A stretch of DNA of 64,000 bases from Candidatus Competibacteraceae bacterium (GCA_003989085.1 RXIV01000007.1:1-64000), one strand, 5' to 3'. Positions 37,956-48,901 are shown, numbered from the stretch's first letter. The notes: a model not told the origin generated them from the sequence alone. Numbers and translations are program-made.

Positions 37956-38630
37956 ATGCGGGATTATCGGATTGCGCCGTCTATTTTATCCGCCAACTTT
38001 GCCCGATTGGGCGAGGAAGTGGATGCGGTGCTGGCGGCAGGCGCAGATTGGGTGCATTTCGATGTAATGGACAACCACTACGTCCCCAACTTGACCGTCG
38101 GCCCTATCGTGTGCGAGGCGCTGCGCAAACATGGCGTAACCGCGCCGATTGACGTACATCTGATGGTCAAGCCGGTGGATCGGATCATCCCCGATTTTGC
38201 CGCCGCCGGTGCGACGTATATTACCTTTCACCCGGAAACCAGCGATCACATCGACCGCAGTCTCCAGCATATCCGTGATTGCGGCTGTCGATCCGGGCTG
38301 GTGTTCAATCCCGCGACCTCGCTGGATGGCCTGAGATATGTGATGGACAAGGTCGATATGGTGCTGCTGATGACGGTCAATCCCGGTTTTGGCGGCCAGA
38401 GTTTTATCAACGGCATGTTGAACAAGCTGCGCGAGGCCCGCCGGCTGATCGACGAGAGCGGTTTGCCCATCCGGCTGGAAGTGGATGGCGGGGTCAAAAT
38501 CGATAACATTCAGCGGATTGCTGAAGCCGGAGCCGATACTTTCGTCGCCGGTTCGGCCATTTTTAATACTCCCGATTATCGGGCCACACTGGCGGCGCTG
38601 CGGGCGGAACTCGCCCAGGTCAATGGTTAA
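37956..38630 (+). CDS. rpe: Ribulose-phosphate 3-epimerase
   Basis: A TIM-barrel enzyme of 224 residues that interconverts ribulose-5-P and xylulose-5-[50 protein letters not shown] and EVDGGVK carry the metal-binding His/Asp residues and phosphate loops. I take ATG 37956; GTG 37944 would add four residues. It starts an rpe-gph-trpE run, as in many gammaproteobacteria. Confidence 0.95.
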   Translation: MRDYRIAPSILSANFARLGEEVDAVLAAGADWVHFDVMDNHYVPNLTVGPIVCEALRKHGVTAPIDVHLMVKPVDRIIPDFAAAGATYITFHPETSDHIDRSLQHIRDCGCRSGLVFNPATSLDGLRYVMDKVDMVLLMTVNPGFGGQSFINGMLNKLREARRLIDESGLPIRLEVDGGVKIDNIQRIAEAGADTFVAGSAIFNTPDYRATLAALRAELAQVNG

Positions 38631-38632
38631 CC

Positions 38633-39301
38633 ATGTTTGAGAAGGTTACGGCAGTATTTTTCGATCTCGATGGGACGTTGGTGGACAGCGTTCCCGATCT
38701 GGCGGCGGCGGTGAACGTCATGCTCCGCCAACTGGGTCTGCCGGCGCGGGACGAGTCGCAAGTCCGTACCTGGGTCGGCAATGGTATGAATAATTTGATT
38801 CGCCGGGCGCTGGCCAATGATATGGCTGGCGAAGTGGAGCCGGCGTTATTCGCCCGCGCCCGCCCGCTATACAAGGCTGCTTATGCCGACCATATCAGCG
38901 TCTACAGCGCCCTGTATCCGGGAGTCCAGGAAGGTCTGGCTGCGTTGGCCGCTACCGGGTTGCCGCTGGCTTGCGTGACCAACAAGGCCGCCGAATTTGC
39001 GCTGCCATTGCTGGAACGGCTGGGCATCGACCATTTTTTCGCCACGGTGGTGGGCGGCGAGTGCATTCCCAATCCCAAGCCAGCCCCGGATGCGCTGCGC
39101 CTTTGCGCCGAACGGCTGGGTATAGCCGTTGAAAACGGGCTGATGGTCGGCGATTCGCTCAACGATGTCGGCGCGGCCCGCAATGCCGGTTGCCCGGTGG
39201 TCTGCGTTCCCTACGGCTACAACCACGGTCAGGACATCCGCGATGCTCAGCCGGATGCGGTGATCGAGTCCATCGCCGACCTGCCCGCCCTGCTGATTTA
39301 A
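38633..39301 (+). CDS. gph: Phosphoglycolate phosphatase
   Basis: 222-residue HAD phosphatase: [16 protein letters not shown] (motif I), VTNKAAEFA (motif II), the Lys in NPKPAPDAL (motif III) and [12 protein letters not shown] (motif IV). It hydrolyses 2-phosphoglycolate. The ATG lies two bases after the rpe stop, so translation is likely coupled. Placement before trpE is conserved in related genomes. Confidence 0.93.
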   Translation: MFEKVTAVFFDLDGTLVDSVPDLAAAVNVMLRQLGLPARDESQVRTWVGNGMNNLIRRALANDMAGEVEPALFARARPLYKAAYADHISVYSALYPGVQEGLAALAATGLPLACVTNKAAEFALPLLERLGIDHFFATVVGGECIPNPKPAPDALRLCAERLGIAVENGLMVGDSLNDVGAARNAGCPVVCVPYGYNHGQDIRDAQPDAVIESIADLPALLI

Positions 39302-39320
39302 CCAAGGCTATCCGATTGCC

Positions 39321-40793
39321 ATGAACCCAACCGATTTTCAGCGCCTGGTTGACCAGGGCTTCAACCGCATTCCGGTCGCCCGCGAAGTGCTGGCCGATCT
39401 CGATACCCCGCTCAGCACCTATCTGAAGCTGGCCGATGCGCCGTATAGCTATCTGCTGGAATCGGTGCAAGGCGGTGAGAAATGGGGACGCTACTCGATC
39501 ATCGGCCTGCCCTGTCGCAAGATCATCCGGGTGCGCGGTGATCGGATCACGGTGGAACACGCCGGGGAAATCGTCGAGGCGCTGACCGTCCCTGATCCGC
39601 TGGCCTGGATTCAGGCGTTCCAGGACCGCTACCGAGCGCCGATTCAGGGTGAAGGACTGCCACGTTTCATCGGTGGACTGGTCGGCTATTTCGGCTACGA
39701 CACGATCCGCTACATCGAACCGAAACTGGCGCAATGTCCGAATCCTGATCCGCTGGATAATCCGGATATTCTGCTGCTGGTGTCGGAAGATGTGGTGGTT
39801 TTCGACAATCTGGCCGGGCGGTTGTATCTGATTACGCTGGTCGATCCGGCGGTGGAGCGCGCTTACGCCCGTGCTCAGCAGCGCCTCGATGAGTGGGTGG
39901 AAAAGCTGCGGGCCGGCCAGTCACGCTATGCCCCGCGCCGCGCTAACCCGGCAGAAAATGTTGCCGAGTTCGTCTCCGGATTCACCCAACCGGGTTTTGA
40001 AGCTGCGGTTGAGCGGATCAAGGACTACATCCTGGCCGGCGATTGTATGCAGGTGGTGCCGTCGCAGCGATTATCCGCGCCGTTTCGGGCCGCGCCGCTG
40101 GATTTGTACCGGGCGTTGCGTGGCCTGAATCCCTCGCCGTACATGTACTTTCTGCACTTGGGCGACTTCCACATTGTCGGTTCCTCACCGGAAATTCTGG
40201 TGCGGCTGGAAGACGGTTTGCTGACCGTGCGTCCGATTGCCGGCACCCGCCAGCGCGGCGCGACCGAGGCGCAGGATCAGGCGCTGGAGGCTGAATTATT
40301 GGCCGATCCTAAGGAACTGGCCGAGCATCTGATGCTGATTGATTTGGGTCGCAACGACGTAGGCCGGGTCAGCGAAATCGGCAGTGTTCGCCTGACTGAA
40401 AAGATGGTGGTCGAGCGGTATTCCCATGTCATGCACATCGTCTCTAACGTCACCGGGCGGCTGCGACCCGGCCTGACCGCGTTGGATGCGTTGCGGGCGA
40501 CCTTCCCGGCGGGCACGGTCAGCGGGGCGCCGAAAATCCGGGCGATGGAGATCATTGACGAGGTGGAGCCGGTCAAGCGCGGAATTTACGCCGGTGCGGT
40601 GGGCTACCTGTCGTGGTCGGGGAATATGGACACTGCGATTGCGATTCGCACCGCCGTCATTAAGGACGGGATGCTGCATGTTCAGGTCGGGGCCGGCATC
40701 GTCGCCGATTCGGTCCCAGCCAGCGAGTGGGAAGAGACCATGAACAAAGGCCGGGCGCTGTTCCGGGCGGCGGCGTTGGCCGAGCAGGGATAA
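39321..40793 (+). CDS. trpE: Anthranilate synthase component I
   Basis: 490 residues converting chorismate to anthranilate with the TrpG amidotransferase, first step of tryptophan synthesis. [18 protein letters not shown] is the N-terminal Trp-binding LLES region. [31 protein letters not shown] and the C-terminal VGAGIVADS form the chorismate site. trpG is not within the window. Its 3' end is overlapped for 112 bases by the convergent tsaE gene. Confidence 0.95.
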   Translation: MNPTDFQRLVDQGFNRIPVAREVLADLDTPLSTYLKLADAPYSYLLESVQGGEKWGRYSIIGLPCRKIIRVRGDRITVEHAGEIVEALTVPDPLAWIQAFQDRYRAPIQGEGLPRFIGGLVGYFGYDTIRYIEPKLAQCPNPDPLDNPDILLLVSEDVVVFDNLAGRLYLITLVDPAVERAYARAQQRLDEWVEKLRAGQSRYAPRRANPAENVAEFVSGFTQPGFEAAVERIKDYILAGDCMQVVPSQRLSAPFRAAPLDLYRALRGLNPSPYMYFLHLGDFHIVGSSPEILVRLEDGLLTVRPIAGTRQRGATEAQDQALEAELLADPKELAEHLMLIDLGRNDVGRVSEIGSVRLTEKMVVERYSHVMHIVSNVTGRLRPGLTALDALRATFPAGTVSGAPKIRAMEIIDEVEPVKRGIYAGAVGYLSWSGNMDTAIAIRTAVIKDGMLHVQVGAGIVADSVPASEWEETMNKGRALFRAAALAEQG

Positions 40794-41242
40794 TCCAGCG
40801 TTGCCAGCAACATCGCACCGGTGGCGGAATGGGCTTCCAATCGGCTGCTCCGCCCGGTTCCGGCGTAGTCCAGTGTAATTTCCAGATCCGCCGCTGGCAG
40901 TTCGCCCAGACCGTGTTCCGGCCATTCGATCAGCAGGATCGCCTTGCCGTCGAGTTGTTCGCGTAGCCCAAGAAACTCCAGTTCCTCCGGATCGGCCAGC
41001 CGGTACAAATCCCAGTGAAACAGCCTCTGATCGGTGATTTGATACGGTTCGACCAGGGTGTAAGTGGGACTTTTGACCGTGCCGTCATGGCCGAGACCGT
41101 GCAGCAAACCTCGCACCAGCGTGGTTTTGCCCGAGCCCAAGTCGCCGCGCAGATAAATCACGCCACCGGGTGGCAACGCCGACGCCAGATCCGCGCCCAG
41201 CGCTTCGGTAGCCGCAGCAGAATCGAGAACCAGTTCCAGCAT
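40682..41242 (-). CDS. tsaE: tRNA threonylcarbamoyladenosine synthesis ATPase TsaE
   Basis: The Walker A motif [15 protein letters not shown], then [27 protein letters not shown] and LIEWPE are those of TsaE, which works with TsaB/TsaD on t6A37 of tRNA. The start is the ATG eight bases after GGAGG, not the GTG 15 bases upstream. The protein is about 186 residues, some 30 longer than usual. The extra tail after LLATLDY is read antisense through the end of trpE and looks like loss of the original stop. Confidence 0.9.
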   Translation of the reverse strand: MLELVLDSAAATEALGADLASALPPGGVIYLRGDLGSGKTTLVRGLLHGLGHDGTVKSPTYTLVEPYQITDQRLFHWDLYRLADPEELEFLGLREQLDGKAILLIEWPEHGLGELPAADLEITLDYAGTGRSSRLEAHSATGAMLLATLDYPCSANAAARNSARPLFMVSSHSLAGTESATMPAPT

Positions 41243-41290
41243 CAATGTTTCCTCCACGCGCTTTATCCCGCTGGCCTGTAGCGAAGCTTT

Positions 41291-42775
41291 TCAGGGGTTG
41301 ACGGCCTGCCGCAATAACGGCAGCAAATCAGTTGCCAGTAACCCGCGTTCGCCGCCCGCCCGCGCCGCCTGATCACCCGCCCGCCCGTGTAAATAAACCC
41401 CGGCTTTAGCCGCCGCAAACAGCGGCAAACCTTGGGCGACCAGACCAGCGATCACGCCGGTCAATACATCGCCCATACCGCCGCTGGCCATTCCTGGATT
41501 GCCGTTTGTACACAGCGCCACCTGTCCATCGATCTGACTGGCGATCAGCGAGCCTGCGCCTTTCAGCACCGTGACTCCACCGTAGCGCAGCGCGATGTCC
41601 TCAACAGCGGTAAAGCGGTCGGCTTCGACCTCAGCAGCGGTCATCTTCAGCAGCCGGGCGGCTTCGCCGGGATGCGGGGTCAGAATCCACGAATCGCGGT
41701 AGCCGGGTTCAACCGCCAGCAAGTTCAAGCCATCGGCATCCACCACCAGCGGTTTATCGCACGCCAGCGCGGCGTGCAGCATGGCTCGACCCCACTCGCT
41801 GCGCCCCAACCCCGGTCCGATGGCGATTACGGTGGCTCGATCCAGTAGCGGTTCCAGTTGTTCTGCGCTTTCAACGCCGTGAAACATGAGTTCTGGTCGC
41901 ATTACCGCCTGCCATCCGGCATGAGCGGTACGGGTGGCGATGCTGATCAGCCCAGCGCCGCAGCGGGCAGCGGCTTCAGCGGCCATCCGCGCCGCGCCGA
42001 CCATGCCGTGATCGCCGCCAATGACCAGCACATGGCCGAAATAACCCTTGTGGGCACTGCGGGAACGACGCGGCAGCAGTTCCGGCAAGTCTTCACCGGT
42101 ATAACGCCAGCAGGCAGGATGAATTGCCGGATAAATATCAGGCGGAACATCGAGATCAACAAAGCGGACCACGCCGCAACAGGCCGGTCCTTGCCCGGTA
42201 AACAACCCTGACTTGAGTCCGATAAAGGTGATCGTGACCGCAGCATGAATCGCCGTGCCGAGGATCGCCCCTGTGTCGGCGTGCAGGCCGGTCGGAATAT
42301 CGAGCGCCAGAATTTCGGCGGAATGATCGTTCATCGCCGCCAGCGCTTCTCGCCACCGACCGCTGACTTCCCGTTCCAGACCAGTGCCAAGAATGGCGTC
42401 CACCAGTAGATCAGCGTCAGCCAGCTCGACGGGGGCAAAGGGCGCGATGGGAACTTCAGCAGCGCGTGCATCTTGCCAGGCGGTTTGGGCGTCGCCGCCG
42501 AGTTGGGCGGGATCAACCAGGGTCAGGATGCGAACTTTCAGTCCCGCCTGCCGGGCCAGCTGCGCCACCACATACCCATCACCGGCGTTGTTGCCGCCAC
42601 CGCAGACCACCGCGATCCGGCTGGCCTCCGGCCAACGCTCGCGCAGCAGTGCAAACGCCGCCGCGCCAGCCCGACTCATCAAGGTATAACCAGGAATGCC
42701 GCGTTCCTGAATAGCGATCCGATCCAGTTCCCGCACCTGCGCGGCGCGGTACAGTTCAACAGGTAGTTCGCGCAT
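41291..42775 (-). CDS. nnr: Bifunctional NAD(P)H-hydrate epimerase/dehydratase
   Basis: 494 residues. The N-terminal YjeF_N epimerase domain has VVCGGGNNAGDGYVVA and LVDAILGTGL. The C-terminal ribokinase-like ADP-dependent dehydratase has AHKGYFGHVLVIGGDHGM, GPGLGR, LTPHPGEAARL and ASGGMGDVLTG. Together they repair hydrated NADH/NADPH. I start at MRELPVELYRAAQVR because the upstream in-frame 60 codons overlap queG and lack homology. nnr-tsaE is a conserved order. Confidence 0.95.
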   Translation of the reverse strand: MRELPVELYRAAQVRELDRIAIQERGIPGYTLMSRAGAAAFALLRERWPEASRIAVVCGGGNNAGDGYVVAQLARQAGLKVRILTLVDPAQLGGDAQTAWQDARAAEVPIAPFAPVELADADLLVDAILGTGLEREVSGRWREALAAMNDHSAEILALDIPTGLHADTGAILGTAIHAAVTITFIGLKSGLFTGQGPACCGVVRFVDLDVPPDIYPAIHPACWRYTGEDLPELLPRRSRSAHKGYFGHVLVIGGDHGMVGAARMAAEAAARCGAGLISIATRTAHAGWQAVMRPELMFHGVESAEQLEPLLDRATVIAIGPGLGRSEWGRAMLHAALACDKPLVVDADGLNLLAVEPGYRDSWILTPHPGEAARLLKMTAAEVEADRFTAVEDIALRYGGVTVLKGAGSLIASQIDGQVALCTNGNPGMASGGMGDVLTGVIAGLVAQGLPLFAAAKAGVYLHGRAGDQAARAGGERGLLATDLLPLLRQAVNP

Positions 42776-42851
42776 GGGAAAACTCCTAGTCGCAGGGGTC
42801 ATGATAGAAGGCACAATACGCCCGTCTTCTTTCTTAATACTAGCCGCCGCC

Positions 42852-43964
42852 ATGACCATTGCCCTGTCTGATCCTGAACTCGCCAAACTGGCCGCCACCA
42901 TCAAAACCTGGGGGCTGGAACTGGGATTCCAGCAGGTAGGAATTGCCAATATCAACCTGCATGAGCATGAGGCGCGGCTGCTGGACTGGCTGGCGGCGGG
43001 CTTTCACGGTGCGATGGACTACATGGCGCGGCATGGCGTCAAGCGCAGCCGCCCGGCGGAACTGGTTCCCGGCACGGTGCGAGTGATTGCGGTGCGGCTG
43101 GATTATCTGCCACCAGATGCGGCCGATCCGTGGCGCGTGTTGCATGACCCGGCGTTGGGCTATCTCTCCCGCTATGCGCTAGGCCGGGATTATCACAAAG
43201 TATTGCGGAATCGGCTGCAACGGCTGGCGGAGCGAATGGCTGCCGCTATTGGCCCGTTTGGCTATCGGGTGTTCGTAGACAGCGCCCCGGTGCTGGAGAA
43301 GGCGTTAGCCGAGCAGGCGGGGCTGGGCTGGATCGGCAAGCACAGTAATCTGCTAAATCGGCAGGCCGGATCGTGGTTCTTTCTTGGCGAAATTTACGTT
43401 GATCTACCGCTGCCGGTGGATGAATCGGGAACGGCCCATTGCGGGCGCTGCGTGGCCTGTTTGGCCGCCTGTCCGACTCGCGCCATTGTTGCTCCGTACC
43501 GGGTGGACGCCCGCCGTTGTCTTTCCTATCTCACAATCGAACTACACGGGCCGATTCCACTGGAGTTCCGCCAGGCGTTGGGCAACCGGATTTACGGTTG
43601 TGACGATTGCCAACTGGTTTGTCCGTGGAACCGTTTTACGCGACTAACGACAGAGCCGGATTTTCAGGTTCGGCAAGGACTGGATGCATCGGAGTTGGTG
43701 GAACTGTTTGGTTGGGATGAAGCGGAGTTTCTGCGCCGTACCGAAGGCAGCGCCATTCGCCGGATTGGGCATGAACGCTGGCTGCGGAATATCGCAGTAG
43801 CGCTGGGTAATGCACCGCATTCACCGGCGGTTGTCGCCGCCTTGCAGACGCGGCAGGCGCACTCGTCAGAACTTGTGCGGGAGCATGTGATATGGGCACT
43901 TGAAAAGCTGAATATACATCAATACTATGGTTGTTCACGGGTTCTAGTGGAATTGGCACTGTAA
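42852..43964 (+). CDS. queG: Epoxyqueuosine reductase
   Basis: 370-residue cobalamin- and Fe-S-dependent enzyme for the last step of queuosine synthesis in tRNA. The N-terminal MDYMARHGVKRSRP region, KHSNLLN, and two 4Fe-4S motifs (CGRCVACLAACPTRAI and CDDCQLVCPWN) are clear. GCDDCQLVCPWNR is a QueG signature. I start at MTIALSDPEL; upstream codons overlap nnr. It is divergent from nnr. After its stop the accessory region begins. Confidence 0.94.
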   Translation: MTIALSDPELAKLAATIKTWGLELGFQQVGIANINLHEHEARLLDWLAAGFHGAMDYMARHGVKRSRPAELVPGTVRVIAVRLDYLPPDAADPWRVLHDPALGYLSRYALGRDYHKVLRNRLQRLAERMAAAIGPFGYRVFVDSAPVLEKALAEQAGLGWIGKHSNLLNRQAGSWFFLGEIYVDLPLPVDESGTAHCGRCVACLAACPTRAIVAPYRVDARRCLSYLTIELHGPIPLEFRQALGNRIYGCDDCQLVCPWNRFTRLTTEPDFQVRQGLDASELVELFGWDEAEFLRRTEGSAIRRIGHERWLRNIAVALGNAPHSPAVVAALQTRQAHSSELVREHVIWALEKLNIHQYYGCSRVLVELAL

Positions 43965-44100
43965 AGCGACCTTTAGTCTATCAGAGTAACTGGGTAATTG
44001 ACCGTATGGCTTTCTTTATAAATCAATCTATTAGGTTGATGGTTGAAACCCTTGGCTCTGGCGGAATCTAGAGAACTCCCTTGATAGTCATAAATTCTAT

Positions 44101-44660
44101 CTAATACCATTTCTCTAATAGGTTTAAGTTTTCAAGAGCCGATAGGATAAATGGATATCCGGTAAGAGAAGCAACAGCTTTCTGTCCAATAATATTCAAT
44201 TGTTCGCAGATTTTTTCTATTTTTTCTTATAGGTCAGCTAAGGTATTAAAGTTTACCCAACGGGATTCTTTTTTCAGATGTTGCCAAAATCGTTCAATTG
44301 AATTGATATATGGACTATAGGCTGGTTGGAACAAGAGCACTATATTTTCCGGAATTTTGAGTTTCCGCGCTTTACACTTTCAACTTGGCTTTCAGTTTAT
44401 AATGAACAATTATGATAGTTCCAAGCCAACACACCCGATAGACCGCTGGCTTGATAGCATGTGAACCATAAATGAAGAGTCGATCCAGCCCGGCCTGATA
44501 AACAAGCTAAGATGCCTATATCATTAACAGTGCCCACTTTCAATAAGTACAAAGCCTGAATTCGCTCTTTGATCTTGGCTTTAATTTGAGCATGCATAAT
44601 CACTTTTAGCTCATCTGCCATTTCAGTAATCATCACTGACTGGAGCATATTCATAGTCAA
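44101..44660 (-). pseudogene. IS630-family transposase remnant
   Basis: The 5' part (44397-44660) encodes the helix-turn-helix region: IKAKIKERIQALYLLKVGTV, then SGLSGVLAW. The 3' part, in another frame and starting near 44355, reads IPENIVLLFQPAYSPYINSI, then ERFWQHLKKESRW with the catalytic Glu, and later IIGQKAVASLTGYPFIL, with an in-frame TAA after FNTLADL. The DDE middle is missing. The DNA is A+T-rich. Terminal inverted repeats were not found. Confidence 0.8.
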
Positions 44661-44812
44661 TCCTATCGTCAGTTGGCGTCAAAATTATAATTAAACCTAT
44701 AGAGAATTAAGGCTATTGATAAAGAAAATATAGCGGAGATTTGGATTTTTGGCAGTCGTTCACCCCCCGTCCCTTGACTTTCCTTTGAGAGGGGAGCATG
44801 GGACACTAAAAA

Positions 44813-46046
44813 TTGCGGGACCCCTGTGGAGTGTGCCGTCCCATACATCTAAGCGATCACAGCCTGCGCCAGATTGATGACGCCTACGTCCGGTCCTTGG
44901 ACCCGGAGGCGTTGCGCGGGTTGTCGGTGCGGCTGCTGGCGGATCTCAAGGAAGCACGGGATCGGTTGAACCAGGGGCCGGAGAATAGCTCACGCCCACC
45001 GAGCAGTCGGGCACTATGGGAACGCCTGAGCGGTGGGCGGGATGCGGAAGCTGCGGACGACGGAGAGGGTGGAGGCGAAACCGGAGGACCTCGACCTCCC
45101 ACCGAAAGCCTCCCCACCGGCGGTGGCGAACACGGCCCGCAAAGCCGGTAAATCACCGAGGGCACCGGGAATCGGCTGGACGCAGGTCTTCCAATCCCAC
45201 CAGGAACAGGCTCATTACCCGGAAGGGTGTGCGGGCTGTGGACGGTCGCTAGAGTCGGTGGGTGCGGTGGCCTACAGCGGTTTTCAGGCGGTTGATCTGC
45301 ACTGAGGCGATCCGGCGCAGCCGGGGCTGACCTTATGGATTGTTGACCATCGCTTCTACGACGTCTCCTGCGCGTGCGGGCATCAGACCCGGGCCGAGGC
45401 CGGCCACGGGGAAGAGGATCCGCTGCCGGCGGGGGTAGAACTGAGCGAATGGCGCTTGGTGGGACCGGGGTTGGCAGCTCTGCTGGTGGCGTTGACTCTA
45501 CGGTTCCGGCTGTCGCGGGCGCGGATTCAGGAATTCCTGTACCAGTGGCTGGGGCTGAAGCTGAGCATCGGCACGATTCACCAGACGATCCACGAACTGA
45601 GTGCCTTGGAAGCCTTGATGGCTGCGGTGTATGTCGCCCGCGAAGGCCCGCCGGTCGTGGCGTTGCCCCTTCAGCACGCGGGGCTGTTGGCCGCCTTGCG
45701 GACCGTCTGCGAGCACCACCAGGGGAGCCTTTATCCGAAGGCCCATGCCTTGGTGGTCGAGTTGCTCAACGACTGGAAGGCGATCTTCCAGGTGTTGTCG
45801 CATCCCGAACTGCCGCTGACCAACAACGAGGCCGAGCGCGCCCTGCGGCACTGGGTGATCCTGCGCAAACTGAGTTTGGGCACCCGCACCGCCACCGGCT
45901 CGCGGGTCTTCGCCCTGCTCGCCAGCGTTATCGATACCTGCTGCCAGCGCGGCCAGTCCCCGTGGCGTTATCTGGAACGGGCCATCGCCGACCGGCGCGC
46001 CGGTCACCCTCCTTGTCCACCTTGCCTCGGTAGGGGCTCTGAATGA
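44813..46046 (+). pseudogene. Second IS66-family transposase remnant (DUF6444 type), catalytic core deleted
   Basis: The start carries SLDPEALRGLSVRLLADLKE and RLNQGPENSSRPPSSRA, the N-terminal signature of DUF6444-type IS66 transposases. Near 45040-45090 the frame shifts, continuing with VFQSHQEQAHYPEGCAGC (zinc-finger part) to a TGA at 45303-45305. The same frame resumes (YDVSCACGHQTRAEAG) to IHQTIHELSALEAL. It then jumps to LPLTNNEAERALRHWVILRK, so the central Asp-bearing part is gone. It is inactive, very G+C-rich, and differs from the IS66 copy at 2656. Confidence 0.82.
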
Positions 46047-46147
46047 CTACGTGGTGAGATATAAAGCCGCGTCCACCCGATTGAGCGTGCGGCTGCACGT
46101 TTTATTGGCCCAATAAGAGCGAAGCTGTTATCAGCGTTTTCGACGGA

Positions 46148-48028
46148 ATGACGGTAACGATGCCCACTGCCAGCCCCAACGCCCGATCATCTCTCGTATG
46201 GCTCTTGGTCGCGTGTTGTTTCCTGCTGGCGCCACCCGCTCTGGCCGGGGAGGCCCGGCACGTTCTCGTGCTGTATTCCAACAATCGGCTGTTGCCGGCG
46301 AACCTCGAATTTGAAGCCGGCCTGCGCGAGACACTGGTCAACTCGGCCGAGTCGAGCGCCGAGTTCCTCGACTATCCTCGCTTCGACGGCGAGTCCTACA
46401 TTCGCGCCCTGACCCTATTCCTGAACGAGAAGTACGCCCAGCCGCCGCCGGACGTATTGGTCGCTGCGGGTGAAGAATCGCTCGATTTCCTGCTCCGCCA
46501 TCGCGCCGAACTGTTCCCACGGATCCCGATGGTCCACGCGGCCGTTGCCCGGTCGTTCCTGTCATCGCTCCCACCGCTGCCGGCCGACGTGGTCGGCGTC
46601 CCGATCCAATACGATTTCCCGGGCACCATCGCCTTGGCGCTGCGCTGGCATCCGCAAGCCCGACGGCTGGTGGTGGTGACGGGGACTTCCGCCCAAGATC
46701 GCGCCTGGGAAGCCGAGTTGCGCGGCGAAGTCGCGCGATTCCAAGACCGAGTAACCGCCGAGTTTCTTGCCGGTTTGCCGACCGATGTGGTGTTGAAACG
46801 GCTGAGCGAATTAGGCGGTGACGCCGTGGTGTTTACGCCGGGCTATTTTGAGGACGGCGCAGGCCATCAATTCGTCCCGCGCGAAGCCGCCCGGCTCATA
46901 GCTGCTGTGTCCACGGCGCCGGTGTACGGACCGTTTGATACCTTTATCGGTACCGGCATTGTCGGCGGCTCCATGCCGAATTTCGCGGCTATGGGGCGAA
47001 AGGCAGGAGAGATCGCGAACGCCTTACTCGACGGCGTCGCGCCCACCGCGCTGCGCTTGCCGGAGATCATGCTCCCGATCGTGAACGTCGACTGGCGGCA
47101 GGTCCGGCGGTGGGACATCGACCACAACGCGATTCCGGGCGACGCCATCGTGTGGTTCAAAACCCTGACGCTCTTGGAGGAACATCCGACCGAAACGGCC
47201 GTCTCCACCGCCGTGTTCCTGATGCAAACCGGGCTGATCGCCGGACTCCTGCTCGAACGCCGTCGCCGCCGCCGAGTGGAACAGGCGATGCAGCAACAGC
47301 GTTTCGAACTCGCCCATGCCTCGCGGCTGGCGGTCGCTGGGGAATTGACTGGCGTGATCGCCCATGAAATCAACCAGCCGCTCGGGGCGATTCTGAGCAA
47401 CGCCGATGCCGCCGACCTCCTGCTCGCGTCCGGCGCGGATCGGCGCAACGAACTGCGTGCGATTCTCGCCGACATCCGCCGCGACGACCTGCGGGCCAGC
47501 GAGATCATCCACCGGCTGCGGGCGCTGCTTGCCAAGCAGTCGGTCGAACGGCAACCCTTCGATTTGAACAGTGCGGTTGGCGAGGTGGAACCCGTGCTGC
47601 GGGCCGAAGCGCGGCGGCGTGGAATAGCCCTTGAAGTTCGAACCGCCGCGACCGCCGCCATCTTGGTCGGTGACCGGATCCAAATCCAGCAAGTGCTCCT
47701 TAATCTGGTGCTCAACGCCTTGGACGCGGTAGCCGACCTGCCCGAAGAACGGCGCGTGGTCGCTGTATCCACCGAGCGTGACGCGGATTGTCTAATCTTG
47801 GTGGTGCGCGATCACGGGCATGGCATCGCCCCCGAGCATCTGCCGAAGCTGTTCGATTCATTTTTCAGCACCAAGCACCGGGGCATGGGGCTGGGGCTGT
47901 CGATCGCGCGTACCCTGGTCGAGGCCCACGGCGGCCGCCTCCGGGCCGAGCCCAATCCCGGCGGGGGCGCGGTATTTCGGGTCGAATGGCCCATGTCCAA
48001 CGGTACGAGCACGCTGGGGCCGGCATGA
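46148..48028 (+). CDS. Sensor histidine kinase with ABC-substrate-binding-like sensor domain
   Basis: 626 residues. A signal/anchor helix (LVWLLVACCFLLAPPALAG) leads into a periplasmic domain of about 310 residues (HVLVLYSNNRLLPAN, VLVAAGEESLDFLL, VVGVPIQYDFPGTI, VVFTPGYFEDG) resembling ABC_sub_bind sensors. A membrane helix near 350-368 and an Arg-rich stretch follow. The kinase has AHEINQPLGAILSNADA with the phospho-His near 400, NLVLNALDAV and DHGHGI, then GMGLGLSIARTLVEAHGG. It overlaps the next response regulator gene by ATGA and is its obvious partner. The ligand is unknown. Confidence 0.88.
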   Translation: MTVTMPTASPNARSSLVWLLVACCFLLAPPALAGEARHVLVLYSNNRLLPANLEFEAGLRETLVNSAESSAEFLDYPRFDGESYIRALTLFLNEKYAQPPPDVLVAAGEESLDFLLRHRAELFPRIPMVHAAVARSFLSSLPPLPADVVGVPIQYDFPGTIALALRWHPQARRLVVVTGTSAQDRAWEAELRGEVARFQDRVTAEFLAGLPTDVVLKRLSELGGDAVVFTPGYFEDGAGHQFVPREAARLIAAVSTAPVYGPFDTFIGTGIVGGSMPNFAAMGRKAGEIANALLDGVAPTALRLPEIMLPIVNVDWRQVRRWDIDHNAIPGDAIVWFKTLTLLEEHPTETAVSTAVFLMQTGLIAGLLLERRRRRRVEQAMQQQRFELAHASRLAVAGELTGVIAHEINQPLGAILSNADAADLLLASGADRRNELRAILADIRRDDLRASEIIHRLRALLAKQSVERQPFDLNSAVGEVEPVLRAEARRRGIALEVRTAATAAILVGDRIQIQQVLLNLVLNALDAVADLPEERRVVAVSTERDADCLILVVRDHGHGIAPEHLPKLFDSFFSTKHRGMGLGLSIARTLVEAHGGRLRAEPNPGGGAVFRVEWPMSNGTSTLGPA

Positions 48029-48648
48029 GCGCCTCCCTTCCCCCGCTGATCCACGTCGTCGATGACGATGAGTCGTTGCGGACCGCGCTGCTGCGGCTGC
48101 TCGGCGCGGCCGGCTTCGAAGCGCGCGGCTACGCCACGACGGGGAATTTTCTATTGTGGCCGCCGCCGGATCGTCCCGGCTGCGTGCTGCTGGACGTGCG
48201 GATGCCGGGGCCGTCGGGTCTCGACCTGCAAGCGGCCCTGCAACGCCAGAACAACCCGTTACCGGTGGTTTTTCTGACCGGTTACGCTGACGTGGCCGCC
48301 AGCGTACGGGCGATGAAGGCCGGCGCAGTGGACTTTCTGACCAAGCCGGTCGAGCGCGAGGCTCTGTTCGAGGCGATCCAGCGCGCCCTCGCCCACGACG
48401 CGGCCCAGCGCATGGCCCGCGCGGAAGCGGAGCGATTGCGTGCGGCCTTTGCCACGTTGACCCCCCGCGAGCGCGAGGTTTTCAATCGCATCGTCCTCGG
48501 CCAGATCAACAAGCAGATCGCCGATGCGCTGGGCATCGCGGAACGCACCGTCAAGATACAGCGCGCGCAACTCATGACGAAGCTGGGCGCGGGATCGGCG
48601 GCCGAACTCGGCCGGCTGGCCGAGCGGTTGCGCCACCTGCCCGACTGA
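48025..48648 (+). CDS. FixJ/LuxR-type response regulator
   Basis: 207 residues. The receiver domain has acidic VVDDDES, phospho-acceptor Asp57 in LLDVRMPGPSG, VFLTGYAD and the Lys in LTKPVERE. The C-terminal LuxR/FixJ helix-turn-helix has LTPREREVFNRIVLGQINKQ and ERTVKIQRAQLM. The ATG overlaps the kinase stop (ATGA), so both are made together. It probably activates nearby genes such as the sulfatase and phosphatase; that target is inferred from position only. Confidence 0.9.
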   Translation: MSASLPPLIHVVDDDESLRTALLRLLGAAGFEARGYATTGNFLLWPPPDRPGCVLLDVRMPGPSGLDLQAALQRQNNPLPVVFLTGYADVAASVRAMKAGAVDFLTKPVEREALFEAIQRALAHDAAQRMARAEAERLRAAFATLTPREREVFNRIVLGQINKQIADALGIAERTVKIQRAQLMTKLGAGSAAELGRLAERLRHLPD

Positions 48649-48901
48649 CCCCGGCCGTGCTCGCAGCCACGTCCGCTTTTGCCCTTTCGGGCAAGCTCCA
48701 TTGCCCTTTCGTCCAATAGTTTCGTTGCCGTGCCGGTGGGATGATAGGCAACAAAACATGCGGATCGGTCGGACATTCCATTCATTGGTGAAGAGCCGAT
48801 CCCCTGTTCGATGGGCCGCACGGTGGTTTGGCCCGATGGTGCGGCAACCCGCAGTCGCGCCCCGGTTTTGATCCGCCTGTCCGTCGGCGAGGAGGTCCGC
48901 G

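Noticed and set aside
46867-47772. 301-codon minus-strand ORF opposite the sensor kinase
   Set aside because: Its Arg/Ser-rich composition is that of antisense G+C-rich coding DNA; the plus frame has clear kinase motifs.
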